DNA of 64,000 bases from Egicoccus sp. AB-alg6-2 (lineage in GTDB: Bacteria > Actinomycetota > Nitriliruptoria > Nitriliruptorales > Nitriliruptoraceae). Of the stretch, positions 19,249 through 27,793 are shown in pieces (position 1 is the stretch's first letter; every line of letters starts with the position of its first letter). Under the pieces are notes generated by a model. The model searched no databases. It saw only the letters and a list, made by a program, of their open reading frames with translations, and was not told the origin of the DNA. The position numbers were made by a program, and so were the translations under genes. The stretch covers positions 1 through 64,000 of the forward strand of contig NZ_JBGUAY010000012.1 in assembly GCF_041821025.1 (NCBI RefSeq), written 5' to 3'.

Positions 19249-20369
19249 CGCAACTCCTCCACGGTCTCGGCGCCCGCCAGGACGTCGGTGTCCTCGGCCT
19301 CGAGGGCCGCCCGGAGCGAGGCGTGGGTCGGGGCATCCGGGACGTGGGCCGGGCGATTGGTGGCGAACTCCCGGCGCAGGGCCGGGACGATCTCGCCACC
19401 CAGGATCTCGAGTTGCTCGAGCACGGTCCGCAAGGGCAGCCCGGCGTGGTCGATGAGGAACAGCTGGCGCTGGTAGTCGCCGACGGCGTCGCGCATGCCG
19501 GCATAGCGTTCGATGACCTGCTGCGGGGACCCGACGGTCAGCGGGGTCTGCGCGGTGAAGTCCTCGAGCGAGGGTCCGTGGCCGTAGACCGGGGCGACGT
19601 CGAAGTAGGGGCGGAACTCCCGGACGGCGTCCTGCGAGTTGGGTCGCGCGAAGAACTGTCCCCCGAGGCCGACGACGGCCTGGTCGGCGGAGCCGTGGCC
19701 GTAGTGCTCGAAGCGGCTGCGGTACAGCTGGACCATCTGGCTGGTGTGTCGCATCGGCCAGAAGATGTTGTTGTGGAAGAACCCGTCGCCGTAGTAGGCG
19801 GCCTGCTCGGCGATCTGCGGCGTGCGGATCGAACCGTGCCACACGAACGGCGGCACGCCGTCGAGTGGCCGGGGCGTCGACGTGAAGCCCTGCAGCGGGG
19901 TGCGGAACTTCCCTTCCCAGTCGACCACGTCCTCGCGCCACAGCCGGCGCAGCAGGGCGTAGTGCTCGACGGCGAGGTCGATGCCGGCGCGGATGTCGTA
20001 GCCGAACCAGGGGTAGACCGGACCGGTGTTGCCGCGTCCGAGCATCAGATCCATGCGGCCGCCAGCGAGATGCTGCAGCATCGCGTAGTCCTCGGCGATC
20101 TTGACCGGGTCGTTGGTCGTGATCAGGGTGGTCGCCGTGGACAGGATCAGCCGCTGCGTCTGCGCCGCGAGATTGGCAAGCGTGGTCGTCGGTGAGGACG
20201 AGAAGAACGGCGGGTTGTGGTGCTCGCCGAGGGCGAACACGTCGAGCCCGACCTCCTCGGCGGTCCTGGCGATCTGCAGGACGGCCTGGAGGCGCTCCGC
20301 CTCGGTCGGCGTGCGCCCGGTGGTCGGGTCGGGCGTGATGTCACTGACGGAGAAGACGCCGAACTGCAT
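19245..20369 (-). CDS. Luciferase-like FMN-dependent monooxygenase, CE1758-type
   Basis: 374-residue bacterial-luciferase-like TIM barrel. Typical features are the N-terminal MQFGVFSVSD, FALGEHHNPPF, ILSTATTLITTNDPV, and GRMDLMLGRGNTGPVYPWFG. It probably uses reduced FMN from the coupled reductase to oxygenate an unknown substrate. The ATG at 20369 has GAAGG 8 bases upstream and fits the family start; an upstream in-frame ATG would add ten residues. First gene of the operon. Confidence 0.9.
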   Translation of the reverse strand: MQFGVFSVSDITPDPTTGRTPTEAERLQAVLQIARTAEEVGLDVFALGEHHNPPFFSSSPTTTLANLAAQTQRLILSTATTLITTNDPVKIAEDYAMLQHLAGGRMDLMLGRGNTGPVYPWFGYDIRAGIDLAVEHYALLRRLWREDVVDWEGKFRTPLQGFTSTPRPLDGVPPFVWHGSIRTPQIAEQAAYYGDGFFHNNIFWPMRHTSQMVQLYRSRFEHYGHGSADQAVVGLGGQFFARPNSQDAVREFRPYFDVAPVYGHGPSLEDFTAQTPLTVGSPQQVIERYAGMRDAVGDYQRQLFLIDHAGLPLRTVLEQLEILGGEIVPALRREFATNRPAHVPDAPTHASLRAALEAEDTDVLAGAETVEELR

Positions 20370-20423
20370 GCCTGGGACCTTCGCGATGGGCGCGCCCACA
20401 AGGGGCGCACGGGCGGTGATTTC

Positions 20424-20440
20424 ACTTGCAACTATCTACC
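20424..20440. promoter_or_regulatory. Candidate operator/promoter patch for flavin operon
   Basis: An AT-rich island in GC-rich surroundings upstream of the luciferase-like gene. ACTTGCAACT (20424-20433) is a near-palindrome centred on TTGCAA, similar in style to MarR-family sites, and the minus strand continues with TAGATAG as a possible -10. No regulator gene is adjacent, so this is a weak call. Confidence 0.3.
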
Positions 20441-20473
20441 AGAACGCCCGGTGCTCCGCGAGGTATTCCCCGG

Positions 20474-21796
20474 TCAGCGGCGGCGTGCCCGCTTGGCGCC
20501 GGCGCCGTTGCCACCGCCGTTGCTGCCGCCCTGGCTGCCACCGTTGTCGCGACCGTGGCGCGCGCGACGGCGGCTCGTGGCCGGGGCCGGCCCGCCGTTG
20601 GCGCTCACCCGACGCGGCCGGGCGGCGGTGGGGGTGGCTGCCGCGTCACGCCGTGGCGTCGGCAGCGTGTCGGCCGTCAGCAGTTCCATGGTGAGGTCGT
20701 GCAAACCCTCGGGCATGGCGAGGTCGCGCTGCAGCTTCTGCACGTCCTTGCGTTCCTCGGCGCCGACGAGCGAGACGACGACGCCCTCGGCCCCGGCCCG
20801 ACCGGTCCGCCCCGAGCGGTGGACGTAGTCCTTGTCGGTCGCCGGCTGGTCGTAGTGCACGACGGCGGCGACGTCGTCGACGTGGATGCCACGTGCGGCG
20901 ACGTCGGTGGCGACGAGCACGTGAACGCGGCCGTCGGCGAAGCGGGCCAGCGCCGACTCCCGCTGGTTCTGCGAGCGGTTGCCGTGGATCGCGGCCGTGG
21001 TGATGCCGTCCTGTGCCAGCTGCTTGGCGAGGCGGTCGGCACCGTGCTTGGTGCGGGTGAACACGATGGCCGGTCCGGTCTTCCGCACGATCTGCGCGGT
21101 CAGGCGCCGCCGCTCGTTGCGCTCGGCGGCCCAGAAGACGTGGCGCACGTCCCCGCGCTGTTCGGCAGGCGTGTCGAATTCATGGCGGGCCGGGTCGCGC
21201 TGGTAGCGGCGCACCAGCACGTCGACGTCGCCATCGAGCGTGGCGCTGAACAGCAGCGTCTGGCGCTGCCTCCGGGTCTGGTCGAGGATGCGGCGCACGA
21301 CGGGCAGGAACCCCATGTCGGCCATGCGGTCGGCCTCGTCGATGACGACGAGGTCGACGTCGGCGAGCGAGATGGCCCGCTGCTGCAGCAGGTCCTCGAG
21401 ACGGCCGGGAGTCGCGACGACGACGTCGACGCGCTTGGCGAGGCGCTGGCGGTCGCGGTTGACGCTGGTCCCGCCGTACAGCGTGACGATGCGACGGTCG
21501 GTCACCTCGAGCAGGGGGGCGAGCACGTCACGTACCTGCGAGGCCAGCTCCCGGGTCGGGACGAGCAGCAGCGCCCGCGGGCGACGCGCCGCACCCTCGC
21601 CGACGCGGATGGCGACCGGCAGGGAGAAGGCGAGTGTCTTGCCCGAGCCGGTCGGGGCCTTGCCGCACAGGTCGCGCCCGGCGAGCGCGTCCTGCAGGGT
21701 CAGCTGCTGGATCGGGAACGGTGCGGTGATGTCGAGCGTCCGCAGCCGCGAGACGAGAGCGGCGGGAACGCCGAGTTCGGAGAAGGTGGTGGTCAC
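20474..21796 (-). CDS. DEAD-box ATP-dependent RNA helicase
   Basis: 440 residues. Superfamily 2 motifs in order: Q motif FPIQQLTLQDAL, motif I APTGSGKT, Ia PTRELASQV, motif II IDEADRMADMGF, motif III SAT, then DVAARGIHV and HRSGRTGRAG in the second RecA domain. The C-terminal 75 residues are Arg/Gly/Asn-rich and disordered, a common RNA-binding tail of cold-shock-type helicases. GTG at 21796 is preceded by AAGG at 7 bases; the frame is open far upstream but lacks helicase features. Likely role in RNA remodelling or ribosome assembly. Confidence 0.93.
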   Translation of the reverse strand: MTTTFSELGVPAALVSRLRTLDITAPFPIQQLTLQDALAGRDLCGKAPTGSGKTLAFSLPVAIRVGEGAARRPRALLLVPTRELASQVRDVLAPLLEVTDRRIVTLYGGTSVNRDRQRLAKRVDVVVATPGRLEDLLQQRAISLADVDLVVIDEADRMADMGFLPVVRRILDQTRRQRQTLLFSATLDGDVDVLVRRYQRDPARHEFDTPAEQRGDVRHVFWAAERNERRRLTAQIVRKTGPAIVFTRTKHGADRLAKQLAQDGITTAAIHGNRSQNQRESALARFADGRVHVLVATDVAARGIHVDDVAAVVHYDQPATDKDYVHRSGRTGRAGAEGVVVSLVGAEERKDVQKLQRDLAMPEGLHDLTMELLTADTLPTPRRDAAATPTAARPRRVSANGGPAPATSRRRARHGRDNGGSQGGSNGGGNGAGAKRARRR

Positions 21797-22147
21797 GAAG
21801 AAACCTTGTCGGCCCAGCCGTCCTGGCGGGCACGTCGGTGTGGCGCACCGACAGGTTCCGCCGGCGCGAGCACGGCGAGGAGGCGGCCGGAGCCGGCAAT
21901 CGCGGTGCGTGTCGAACACGCAGCCGGGAAGGAGTGCGGCGGTGCCGCGGGCCCATCCGAGAGCCTGATGGTCACCGGGCCGATCGCTGCCGGAGCGCGG
22001 CGGCGGACGGGAGGTGACGACGTGTTCCAGGGCGGACAGGACCGCCCCGTGGGGAGCAGCGTACCGGGCGGTCCACGGATTGCGCCGATCCGATGCGGTC
22101 AGCGGTTCCGTACGTGGGGAGAAACACTTCGGGAGTAGGCTGGACGG
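21797..22147. other. 351-bp divergent intergenic region
   Basis: No supportable gene is seen between the helicase and the Ser/Thr kinase. The right end carries the kinase -10 box. TACGCT on the minus strand (22063-22058) is a possible helicase -10, which would give a leader of about 260 bases; long leaders are common for cold-inducible helicases, but no -35 or conserved RNA fold was recognised. Confidence 0.4.
22136..22141 (+). promoter_or_regulatory. -10 element of leaderless kinase gene
   Basis: TAGGCT ends 6 bases before the GTG start at 22148, the spacing expected when transcription starts on the start codon. No ribosome binding site lies between them. Confidence 0.5.
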
Positions 22148-23230
22148 GTGAGCGAGAGCCGTGGCGCGGGTGAGCGCGAGGACACGCTGGCGGCACGGGA
22201 GCGCGAGCTCGACGCCCGCCAGGCGGTGCTGCGAGCCCGCGAGGACCGGGCCGACGCCCGCGAAGGCCGCGCCGAGGCACGCGATCGGCAGGTCGACGAG
22301 CGGGAGCGGCTGGTCGCGGAGCGCGAGGAGTCCTCGCCGCGTGTCGCCCATGACACCGATTTGCGGCCGGGCACGGTCATCGGCGACCGCTGGCGCATCG
22401 ACGCGCTGGTCGCCCGGGGCGGCGCGGGCACGGTTTGGCGCGCCACCGACCTGCGACTCGGTCGCGTGGTCGCCGTGAAGTTGATGCGTACCGAACTGCT
22501 CGACCACGGCATGGCGATGAAACGGTTCCGCCGCGAGGCGGACCTGCTGGCCAAGGTCGAGCACGAGCACGTCATGCGCCTCTTCGACGTCCAGACCGTC
22601 GGTGACCAGCTGTGCCTGATCTCCGAGTACGTCGGTGGCATCAGCCTGCGCGGCCTGATCAACGAGTACGCCCCGTTCCCCGACGAGGTGGTCGCCGCCG
22701 TCGGGCTGCAGCTGGCCACCGGCGTGGCGGCGATCCATGCCCAGGGCGTGGTCCACCGCGACCTCAAGCCCCGCAACGTGGTCGTCACCGAACGCGGGAC
22801 GCTCAAGGTCGTCGACTTCGGCACGGCGCGTCAGCTCACCTCGGAGCTGACGCCGGCGCCCACGGGCCACGTCGCCGGGAGCCCGGCCTACCTCGCCCCC
22901 GAACAGGTCGAGGGTCGCATCGGCGACCAGCGGACCGACCTCTACGCCCTGGGCCTGGTGTTGTGGGAGGCCGCGACCGGCAAGCGGCCGTTCTCCGGCG
23001 ACACCAACACGGCGACCGCCCTGGCACGGCTGACCGCGGAGGTGCCCGACCTGCGTGAGATCGGGGCGACCGACGCACGCGACCTCAGCGAGGTCGTGCG
23101 GCGGCTCACCCGGCTCGATCCCCGCGGGCGTTACCGCTCCGCGTGGGAGGTCGTGGATGCCCTGACGCCGCTGACGCCGCCGCGACCGTTGGACGTGCTC
23201 GCGGCTCTCGGGGCGACCAGACGCGACTAG
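22148..23230 (+). CDS. Serine/threonine protein kinase with heptad-repeat N-terminus
   Basis: 360 residues. Residues 14-62 form seven consecutive heptads with Arg at every fourth position (Arg17, 24, 31, 38, 45, 52, 59) and mostly Leu/Val/Ala at the first, predicting a charged coiled coil. The Hanks-type kinase domain follows (about 80-345): Gly loop ARGGAGTVW, Lys111, HRDLKPRN with catalytic Asp205, DFG at 223-225 and APEQ. There is no transmembrane segment or PASTA region, so it is probably a soluble kinase that oligomerises through its N-terminus. It is leaderless and its stop overlaps the convergent response-regulator stop by 4 bases (CTAG). Confidence 0.9.
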   Translation: MSESRGAGEREDTLAARERELDARQAVLRAREDRADAREGRAEARDRQVDERERLVAEREESSPRVAHDTDLRPGTVIGDRWRIDALVARGGAGTVWRATDLRLGRVVAVKLMRTELLDHGMAMKRFRREADLLAKVEHEHVMRLFDVQTVGDQLCLISEYVGGISLRGLINEYAPFPDEVVAAVGLQLATGVAAIHAQGVVHRDLKPRNVVVTERGTLKVVDFGTARQLTSELTPAPTGHVAGSPAYLAPEQVEGRIGDQRTDLYALGLVLWEAATGKRPFSGDTNTATALARLTAEVPDLREIGATDARDLSEVVRRLTRLDPRGRYRSAWEVVDALTPLTPPRPLDVLAALGATRRD

Positions 23231-23682
23231 GAGCCCGTCGGCTCGGCGCGCCGGCGCAGCGACGACGGCGCGACGACGTCCTCGCCGCCGAGCGCACGCT
23301 GGAACAGCGCCAGGTCGTCGGCGATGAAGCGCGCGAGCGCACTCAGCATCGTCTTCTCGTAGTAGACGAACGCGCCGGCCCGCAGCGAGTTCAGTTCCTC
23401 GAGTTCGGCCGGCACCGAGGTCATCATCGCGATCATCGTGCGCGGCGCCGACTTCAGCAGGGGCGCGATCAGGTCGGTGCCCCGCTCGGCGCCCAGCATC
23501 AGGTCCAGCAGGACGACGTCGGGCTGCTCGGCGTTGACGACGTCCAGTGCCTCGGCCCCATCGGCGGCCATGCCGACGACTTCGACCTGACCGCTGCTCC
23601 GCAACGTCAGGCTGACGACGTCGCGGATGGTGCGATCGTCGTCCACCACGACGATCCGTGGCAGTTCGGTGGATGCGTGCAC
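23227..23682 (-). CDS. Single-domain response regulator
   Basis: 151 residues. CheY-like receiver with acidic pair Asp14/Asp15 (VVVDDD), phosphoacceptor Asp60 (LLDLML), Thr88/Ser89 and Lys110 (YYEK). After the receiver only about 40 residues remain, with no recognisable DNA-binding output domain, so signalling by protein contact is likely. It is divergent from the sensor kinase at 23937, a plausible partner, and convergent with the Ser/Thr kinase. No strong Shine-Dalgarno precedes its ATG. Confidence 0.87.
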   Translation of the reverse strand: MHASTELPRIVVVDDDRTIRDVVSLTLRSSGQVEVVGMAADGAEALDVVNAEQPDVVLLDLMLGAERGTDLIAPLLKSAPRTMIAMMTSVPAELEELNSLRAGAFVYYEKTMLSALARFIADDLALFQRALGGEDVVAPSSLRRRAEPTGS

Positions 23683-23936
23683 GAAGAACCCTGTGTAGGA
23701 GGGGCCGGGCGCGCGCTCGTGGTCTGAACGGCGAAACAGAATGGGTCACCGTAGCCGACCACGCGCACTCGGTCTTCGAGCGGCTCGTGGGTGCGGCGGC
23801 CGTGTGGCGGGTCACTGTATCCGACCTTCCGGCCACCGGCCGCCGGACCCTCGGTTGCGGCGTCCGTACGCGCGGAGTCCCTAAGCTCGACGGCCGGGGA
23901 GAAGTCGCCTGGTGCGGGGGCGCCGGCCGGGAACTG

Positions 23937-25718
23937 GTGGGAGCCGTGCAGCAGGTCGCCGCGACGCTGAGGGACCTGCTGCTCGTCGCCTATGGGCTCC
24001 TGGCGGCGACGGCGTTGTGGCAGTACCGACGCCGGCGCCTGGCTCCGGCCGGCTATCTCGCCGCGGCGTTCGCCGCCATCGCCCTCGGGCTCGGGGCCGG
24101 GCGCGTGGCGGCGCTGTTGACCGGCGTCCCCGCACAAGTCGTCCGCCTGCTCGCCGTCATCGGCGTGGTCAGCTTCCCGTGGCTGCTGGCGGCCTTCGCG
24201 TGGTCCTTCGAGGGTGAGCTGCCCGCCTGGCTGCGTCGTGCCTGGCTGGGCGTGCTGGCCGTCGCTGCGCTGTTCGCGGTGACCAACCCGGGGGCTTCGG
24301 TCGGACGCGACGCGGACGACATCGTCTTCCTCGTGGGCTTCACGGTGGCCTGGCTCGTCCCGTCGATCGCGACGGCCGGCCGCCTGTTCGCCGCCGGCGG
24401 AAGCACGTCTCGCATCGTCCGGGCTCGCATGCGGCTGATCGCCGGTGCGCTGGTCCTGCTGACCGCAGCGGTGGTGGTCACGGTGCTGGCGCCACCCGAG
24501 GGCAGGTACGGGATGCGCGCGGTCGCCTACGCCGCCTCGCTCGTCGCGGCCGGGATGGCCCACGCCGGCTTCGCGCCGCCGCTCCCGCTCCGGTTGTGGT
24601 GGCGCCGACAGGGCACGCAGACGTTCGGAGAGATGCAGCAACGACTGATCTCGGCGGTGACGCCCGAGGACGCCGCTCGCGCCGTGGCGCCCATCCTGGC
24701 CGGGCACATCGGGGCCGGCGTCGCGGTGCTCGCGACCGACGGCACCGTCCTCGCCGCCGTGGACATCGACCCCGAGGACCTCGCCGAAGCTGCCGACCGG
24801 TTCGCGGAGGACGCGCCCCCACTGCCGGGCACCCAGGTCGTTCCCGTCGGCAACGCCACGCTGGTGGTTCGGATGACCAATTACAGCCCGCTGTTCGGGG
24901 ACTACGAGCGCGAGCTGGTCGCGGCCTACGCGTGGCAGCTGCAACTGGCGCTCGAGCGCAGTGAGTTGGCGGCCAAGCACCTCGAGGCCCGCCACGACGC
25001 CGAGCGCGCGAGTCGGGAACTCGAGACGACGCTGATCGGTCTCGCCCATGACCTGCGTAGTCCGGCGGTGGCCGTCAACGGCTATGCGACGCTGCTTCGC
25101 GCCGCGGACAGCGACGAGGAGCGTGCACATCTGCTCGAGGGCATCACAGCGAGCAGCGACTACCTCAACGGCCTGGTCGATGCCCTGCTCGAGTTGTCCC
25201 GGATCGGTCGCACCCAGACGGAGGTCCAGCCGGTCGACCTCGCGGCCGTCGCCAAGGGGGTGCGCGAACGGGTGGCGGTGACCCGCCCGCAGGCGACCAT
25301 CGAGATCGGCGACGACCTCCCCGTCGTGCTGCTCAACCCGGTCCGGGCGGAACAGTTGGTCGACAACCTGGTCAGCAACGCGGTGAAGCACGGCGGCCGC
25401 GACGATCTGCGGGTCCAGGTCAGCAGTCACCAGACCGCCACCGGGTTCGAGCTGCGGGTCGCCGACGATGGCACCGGCATCCGGCACGAGGACCGCGACC
25501 GCATCTTCGACCTGTTCCAGCGCGGTCGGGGCGCGGGCGCCGCCGGGTCGGGGGTGGGCCTGGGCATGGTGCGAAGAATCGCCGAGCACTACGGCGGCGC
25601 GGTCGATCTGGCCGACACCGACACCGGTGCCACGTTCGTCGTGTCGTTCCCGAACGAGGTGCTGCTCGACGCTTCGGTCGAGGTCGGGATGGCGAACGAA
25701 CCGGGCAGCGCGGGCTAG
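23937..25718 (+). CDS. Membrane sensor histidine kinase
   Basis: 593 residues. The N-terminal 220 residues hold about seven hydrophobic segments, giving a large membrane sensor; a GAF-like linker follows at about 235-350. The H-box is LAHDLRSP with His371, then the N-box (EQLVDNLVSNAVKHGG), G1 (DDGTGI) and G2 (GSGVGLGM) of the ATPase domain. The start is uncertain: GTG 23937 is used, GTG 23946 is nearly as good; TAAGCT at 23882-23887 is a possible -10. Likely partner is the divergent single-domain regulator; the signal is unknown. Confidence 0.85.
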   Translation: MGAVQQVAATLRDLLLVAYGLLAATALWQYRRRRLAPAGYLAAAFAAIALGLGAGRVAALLTGVPAQVVRLLAVIGVVSFPWLLAAFAWSFEGELPAWLRRAWLGVLAVAALFAVTNPGASVGRDADDIVFLVGFTVAWLVPSIATAGRLFAAGGSTSRIVRARMRLIAGALVLLTAAVVVTVLAPPEGRYGMRAVAYAASLVAAGMAHAGFAPPLPLRLWWRRQGTQTFGEMQQRLISAVTPEDAARAVAPILAGHIGAGVAVLATDGTVLAAVDIDPEDLAEAADRFAEDAPPLPGTQVVPVGNATLVVRMTNYSPLFGDYERELVAAYAWQLQLALERSELAAKHLEARHDAERASRELETTLIGLAHDLRSPAVAVNGYATLLRAADSDEERAHLLEGITASSDYLNGLVDALLELSRIGRTQTEVQPVDLAAVAKGVRERVAVTRPQATIEIGDDLPVVLLNPVRAEQLVDNLVSNAVKHGGRDDLRVQVSSHQTATGFELRVADDGTGIRHEDRDRIFDLFQRGRGAGAAGSGVGLGMVRRIAEHYGGAVDLADTDTGATFVVSFPNEVLLDASVEVGMANEPGSAG

Positions 25719-25753
25719 CGTTCGCCGCTCGTGGACGACCCCGGAGTTCCGAC

Positions 25754-26077
25754 GTGACCGAGCGCAACTGGACCTTCCTGACCAATCACGGTCATGCGCT
25801 GGTCTGCATCTCGCGCGACCCCGACATCCGCATCCGGGACATCGCCGACCGCATCGGCATCACCGAGCGGGCGGCCCAGTCCATCGTGGCCGACCTCGTC
25901 GCGGCGGAATACGTGGTGCGTCACCGGGTCGGACGCCGCAACCGCTACGACGTCAACCTCGACCGGCCCCTGCGCCACCAACTCGAGGCGGACTCGCGCG
26001 TCGGCGAGTTGCTCGGGGTGCTCGAGCAGAGCCGCACCGCCGTCGCGGACGACACCGGCTCGTCAGGCGTCGGGTAG
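25754..26077 (+). CDS. Winged-helix transcriptional regulator
   Basis: 107 residues. A MarR/ArsR-like winged helix occupies roughly residues 27-68 (RIRDIADRIGITERAAQSIV, then RRNRYDVN as the wing), followed by a short helix probably used for dimerisation. No metal or redox cysteines were seen. Its last 15 bases overlap the end of the convergent spermidine-synthase-like gene. Targets unknown. Confidence 0.78.
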   Translation: MTERNWTFLTNHGHALVCISRDPDIRIRDIADRIGITERAAQSIVADLVAAEYVVRHRVGRRNRYDVNLDRPLRHQLEADSRVGELLGVLEQSRTAVADDTGSSGVG

Positions 26078-27550
26078 CGGCGTGAGGAGTTGGTCCACCG
26101 GCGCGTAGTCGTCGGTGAGGACCACGGCGTCACCGACGAAGTCCCGCAGGGCGTCGCCGTGCAGGAGCTCGTCGACCTGCGCGCGGTTGCGGTTGACGTC
26201 GGCGACGGCGTCCAACGGCAGGGGGGCGTCGGAGGCGATCACGACGTAGTTGCCACCGAGGCCGCGCCTGTCCCGGGGACCGAAGGCGTCGGGACGGCCG
26301 AGCACGGCGACGTGGTCGAACACGGCACCCGTGGTGGCGAGGTAGGCCCGCAGGAAGTCGCGTGGGCCGTAGTCGATGACGTTGGTGACCAGTACGCCCT
26401 CGTGGTCGACGGCACGGTCCATCTTCTCGAGGAAGTCCCGGGTGGCGAGATGCCAGGGCACGGCCACGCCCCCGAACGCGTCGTTGACCACCAGGTCGAA
26501 GGCGTCGGCGTCCACCGTTGGGGCCGTCACCCGGGCGTCACCGGTTCGTGCCTCGATGTCCCCGCCGAGCTCGAGCCCGAGCTCGTCCTGTGCCAGCTCG
26601 ACCAGCAGCGGGTCGACCTCGAGTACCGTCGATCGGGAACCGGGATGCACCGCACGCAGGTACTGCGGCATGGTGAAACCACCACCACCGACGTGCAGCG
26701 TGCGAAGCGGCTCACCGTCGGGAGCCATCGCCGTGATGACGTCGCCGAACCACTGGGTGTAGGTGAACTCGAGGTGGGTGGGATCGTCGAGGTCGACGTA
26801 GCTGTGTCGCATGGTGTCCAGCCACAGGGCACGGCCCGACGGCCGCTCGGCGTCCACCTCGACGCGTGCGCAGTAGTAGGCGGACTCGTAGTCGCACGGG
26901 TGTCGCGCGGCGAAGGAGAACAGCCCCGCGACCACCACCGCGACCAGCGTGCCGGTCGACACGGCCTGTCGTCCGCCGCGCAGCCACACGGCCGTGCCGA
27001 CACCCATGGCCACGAGCAGGACCCCGACGACGCGGATGGTCGGGCGCGTCGGCACCGCGGCCACCAGCAGGAAGCCGGTGACGAACGTGCCGATGATCGC
27101 ACCGGCGGTGCCGATGGCCGACAGGCGCCCCACGACGCGCCCGGTCTGGTCGAGATCGGCGAGCTCGAGCTTGATCACCGCCGGCGTGACCGCCGTCAGC
27201 ACGGCCGCCGGCGCGAAGAAGGCGGCGAAGGTCAGCACCACCGTCGTGAGGGCGTTGGCGCCCCGCAGTCCCGTCCCCAGGGCGTCGACGACCGGGATGG
27301 TGACGAACGAGAGCGCACCTCCCGCGATGAGGAAGGGCCCGATCAGCAGCCGCGGATCCCGGCGGTCGGCCCACTTGCCGCCCCACCACGATCCGAACGC
27401 GATGCCCGCGAGGATCGTGCCGATGATGGCGGTGTAGACCTCGAGCGTCACGCCGACGTAGGGGGCGAGCAGGCGCGCGGCGAGGATCTCCAGCACCAGC
27501 ACGGCGGCGGAGGAGAGAAAGACCAGCAGGGCGGTGGCGAGGGCAGGCAT
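26063..27550 (-). CDS. Membrane-fused spermidine-synthase-like protein
   Basis: 495 residues in two parts. The first about 200 residues hold six to seven membrane segments like those of fused MFS/spermidine synthase proteins. The C-terminal half is a class I methyltransferase-like fold with LHVGGGGF at about 285-292, the acidic LEVDPLL ending the second strand, and the gatekeeper-loop-like NDAFGG, which lacks the usual catalytic acidic pattern. True polyamine synthesis is therefore unproven. ATG 27550 is chosen because TACCCT lies 8 bases upstream (leaderless). The 3' end overlaps the winged-helix gene. Confidence 0.8.
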   Translation of the reverse strand: MPALATALLVFLSSAAVLVLEILAARLLAPYVGVTLEVYTAIIGTILAGIAFGSWWGGKWADRRDPRLLIGPFLIAGGALSFVTIPVVDALGTGLRGANALTTVVLTFAAFFAPAAVLTAVTPAVIKLELADLDQTGRVVGRLSAIGTAGAIIGTFVTGFLLVAAVPTRPTIRVVGVLLVAMGVGTAVWLRGGRQAVSTGTLVAVVVAGLFSFAARHPCDYESAYYCARVEVDAERPSGRALWLDTMRHSYVDLDDPTHLEFTYTQWFGDVITAMAPDGEPLRTLHVGGGGFTMPQYLRAVHPGSRSTVLEVDPLLVELAQDELGLELGGDIEARTGDARVTAPTVDADAFDLVVNDAFGGVAVPWHLATRDFLEKMDRAVDHEGVLVTNVIDYGPRDFLRAYLATTGAVFDHVAVLGRPDAFGPRDRRGLGGNYVVIASDAPLPLDAVADVNRNRAQVDELLHGDALRDFVGDAVVLTDDYAPVDQLLTPLPDA

Positions 27551-27558
27551 CGGCGCGC

Positions 27559-27564
27559 AGGGTA
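27559..27564 (-). promoter_or_regulatory. -10 element of leaderless spermidine-synthase-like gene
   Basis: Minus-strand TACCCT ends 8 bases before the ATG at 27550, consistent with leaderless initiation and arguing against the longer in-frame start 33 bases upstream. Confidence 0.45.
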
Positions 27565-27793
27565 CGCCGTCCCCGCAACGCATCCGACGCGCGCCGACGC
27601 CGGGCTGTTAGTGGATCCACATCGCCACGCAACACCCCCTTCGTACAGGTGTCCTCCTGGCCGTACGCAGGTGGACTCGTAGGGTCGTCACGTCGGCGTT
27701 CGCCGCCGTCGTCATGCGGATGCGCCTCGGGGGCGGCGCTGCGCGGTTGGTGGCGCCGACCACGAACCCAAGCTTCCGACCAGGAGACGAGCG

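Noticed and set aside
20474-23836. Single 1120-residue minus-strand frame joining the helicase to upstream sequence
   Set aside because: Only residues encoded from 21796 onward match a DEAD-box helicase; the rest runs antisense through the Ser/Thr kinase and response-regulator region. A GTG with AAGG marks the true start.
27680-27793. Frameshift joining an upstream ATG (27714 or 27720) to ehuB
   Set aside because: Those ATGs are out of frame and encode no signal peptide; the ATT start with AGGAG explains the protein without assuming an error.
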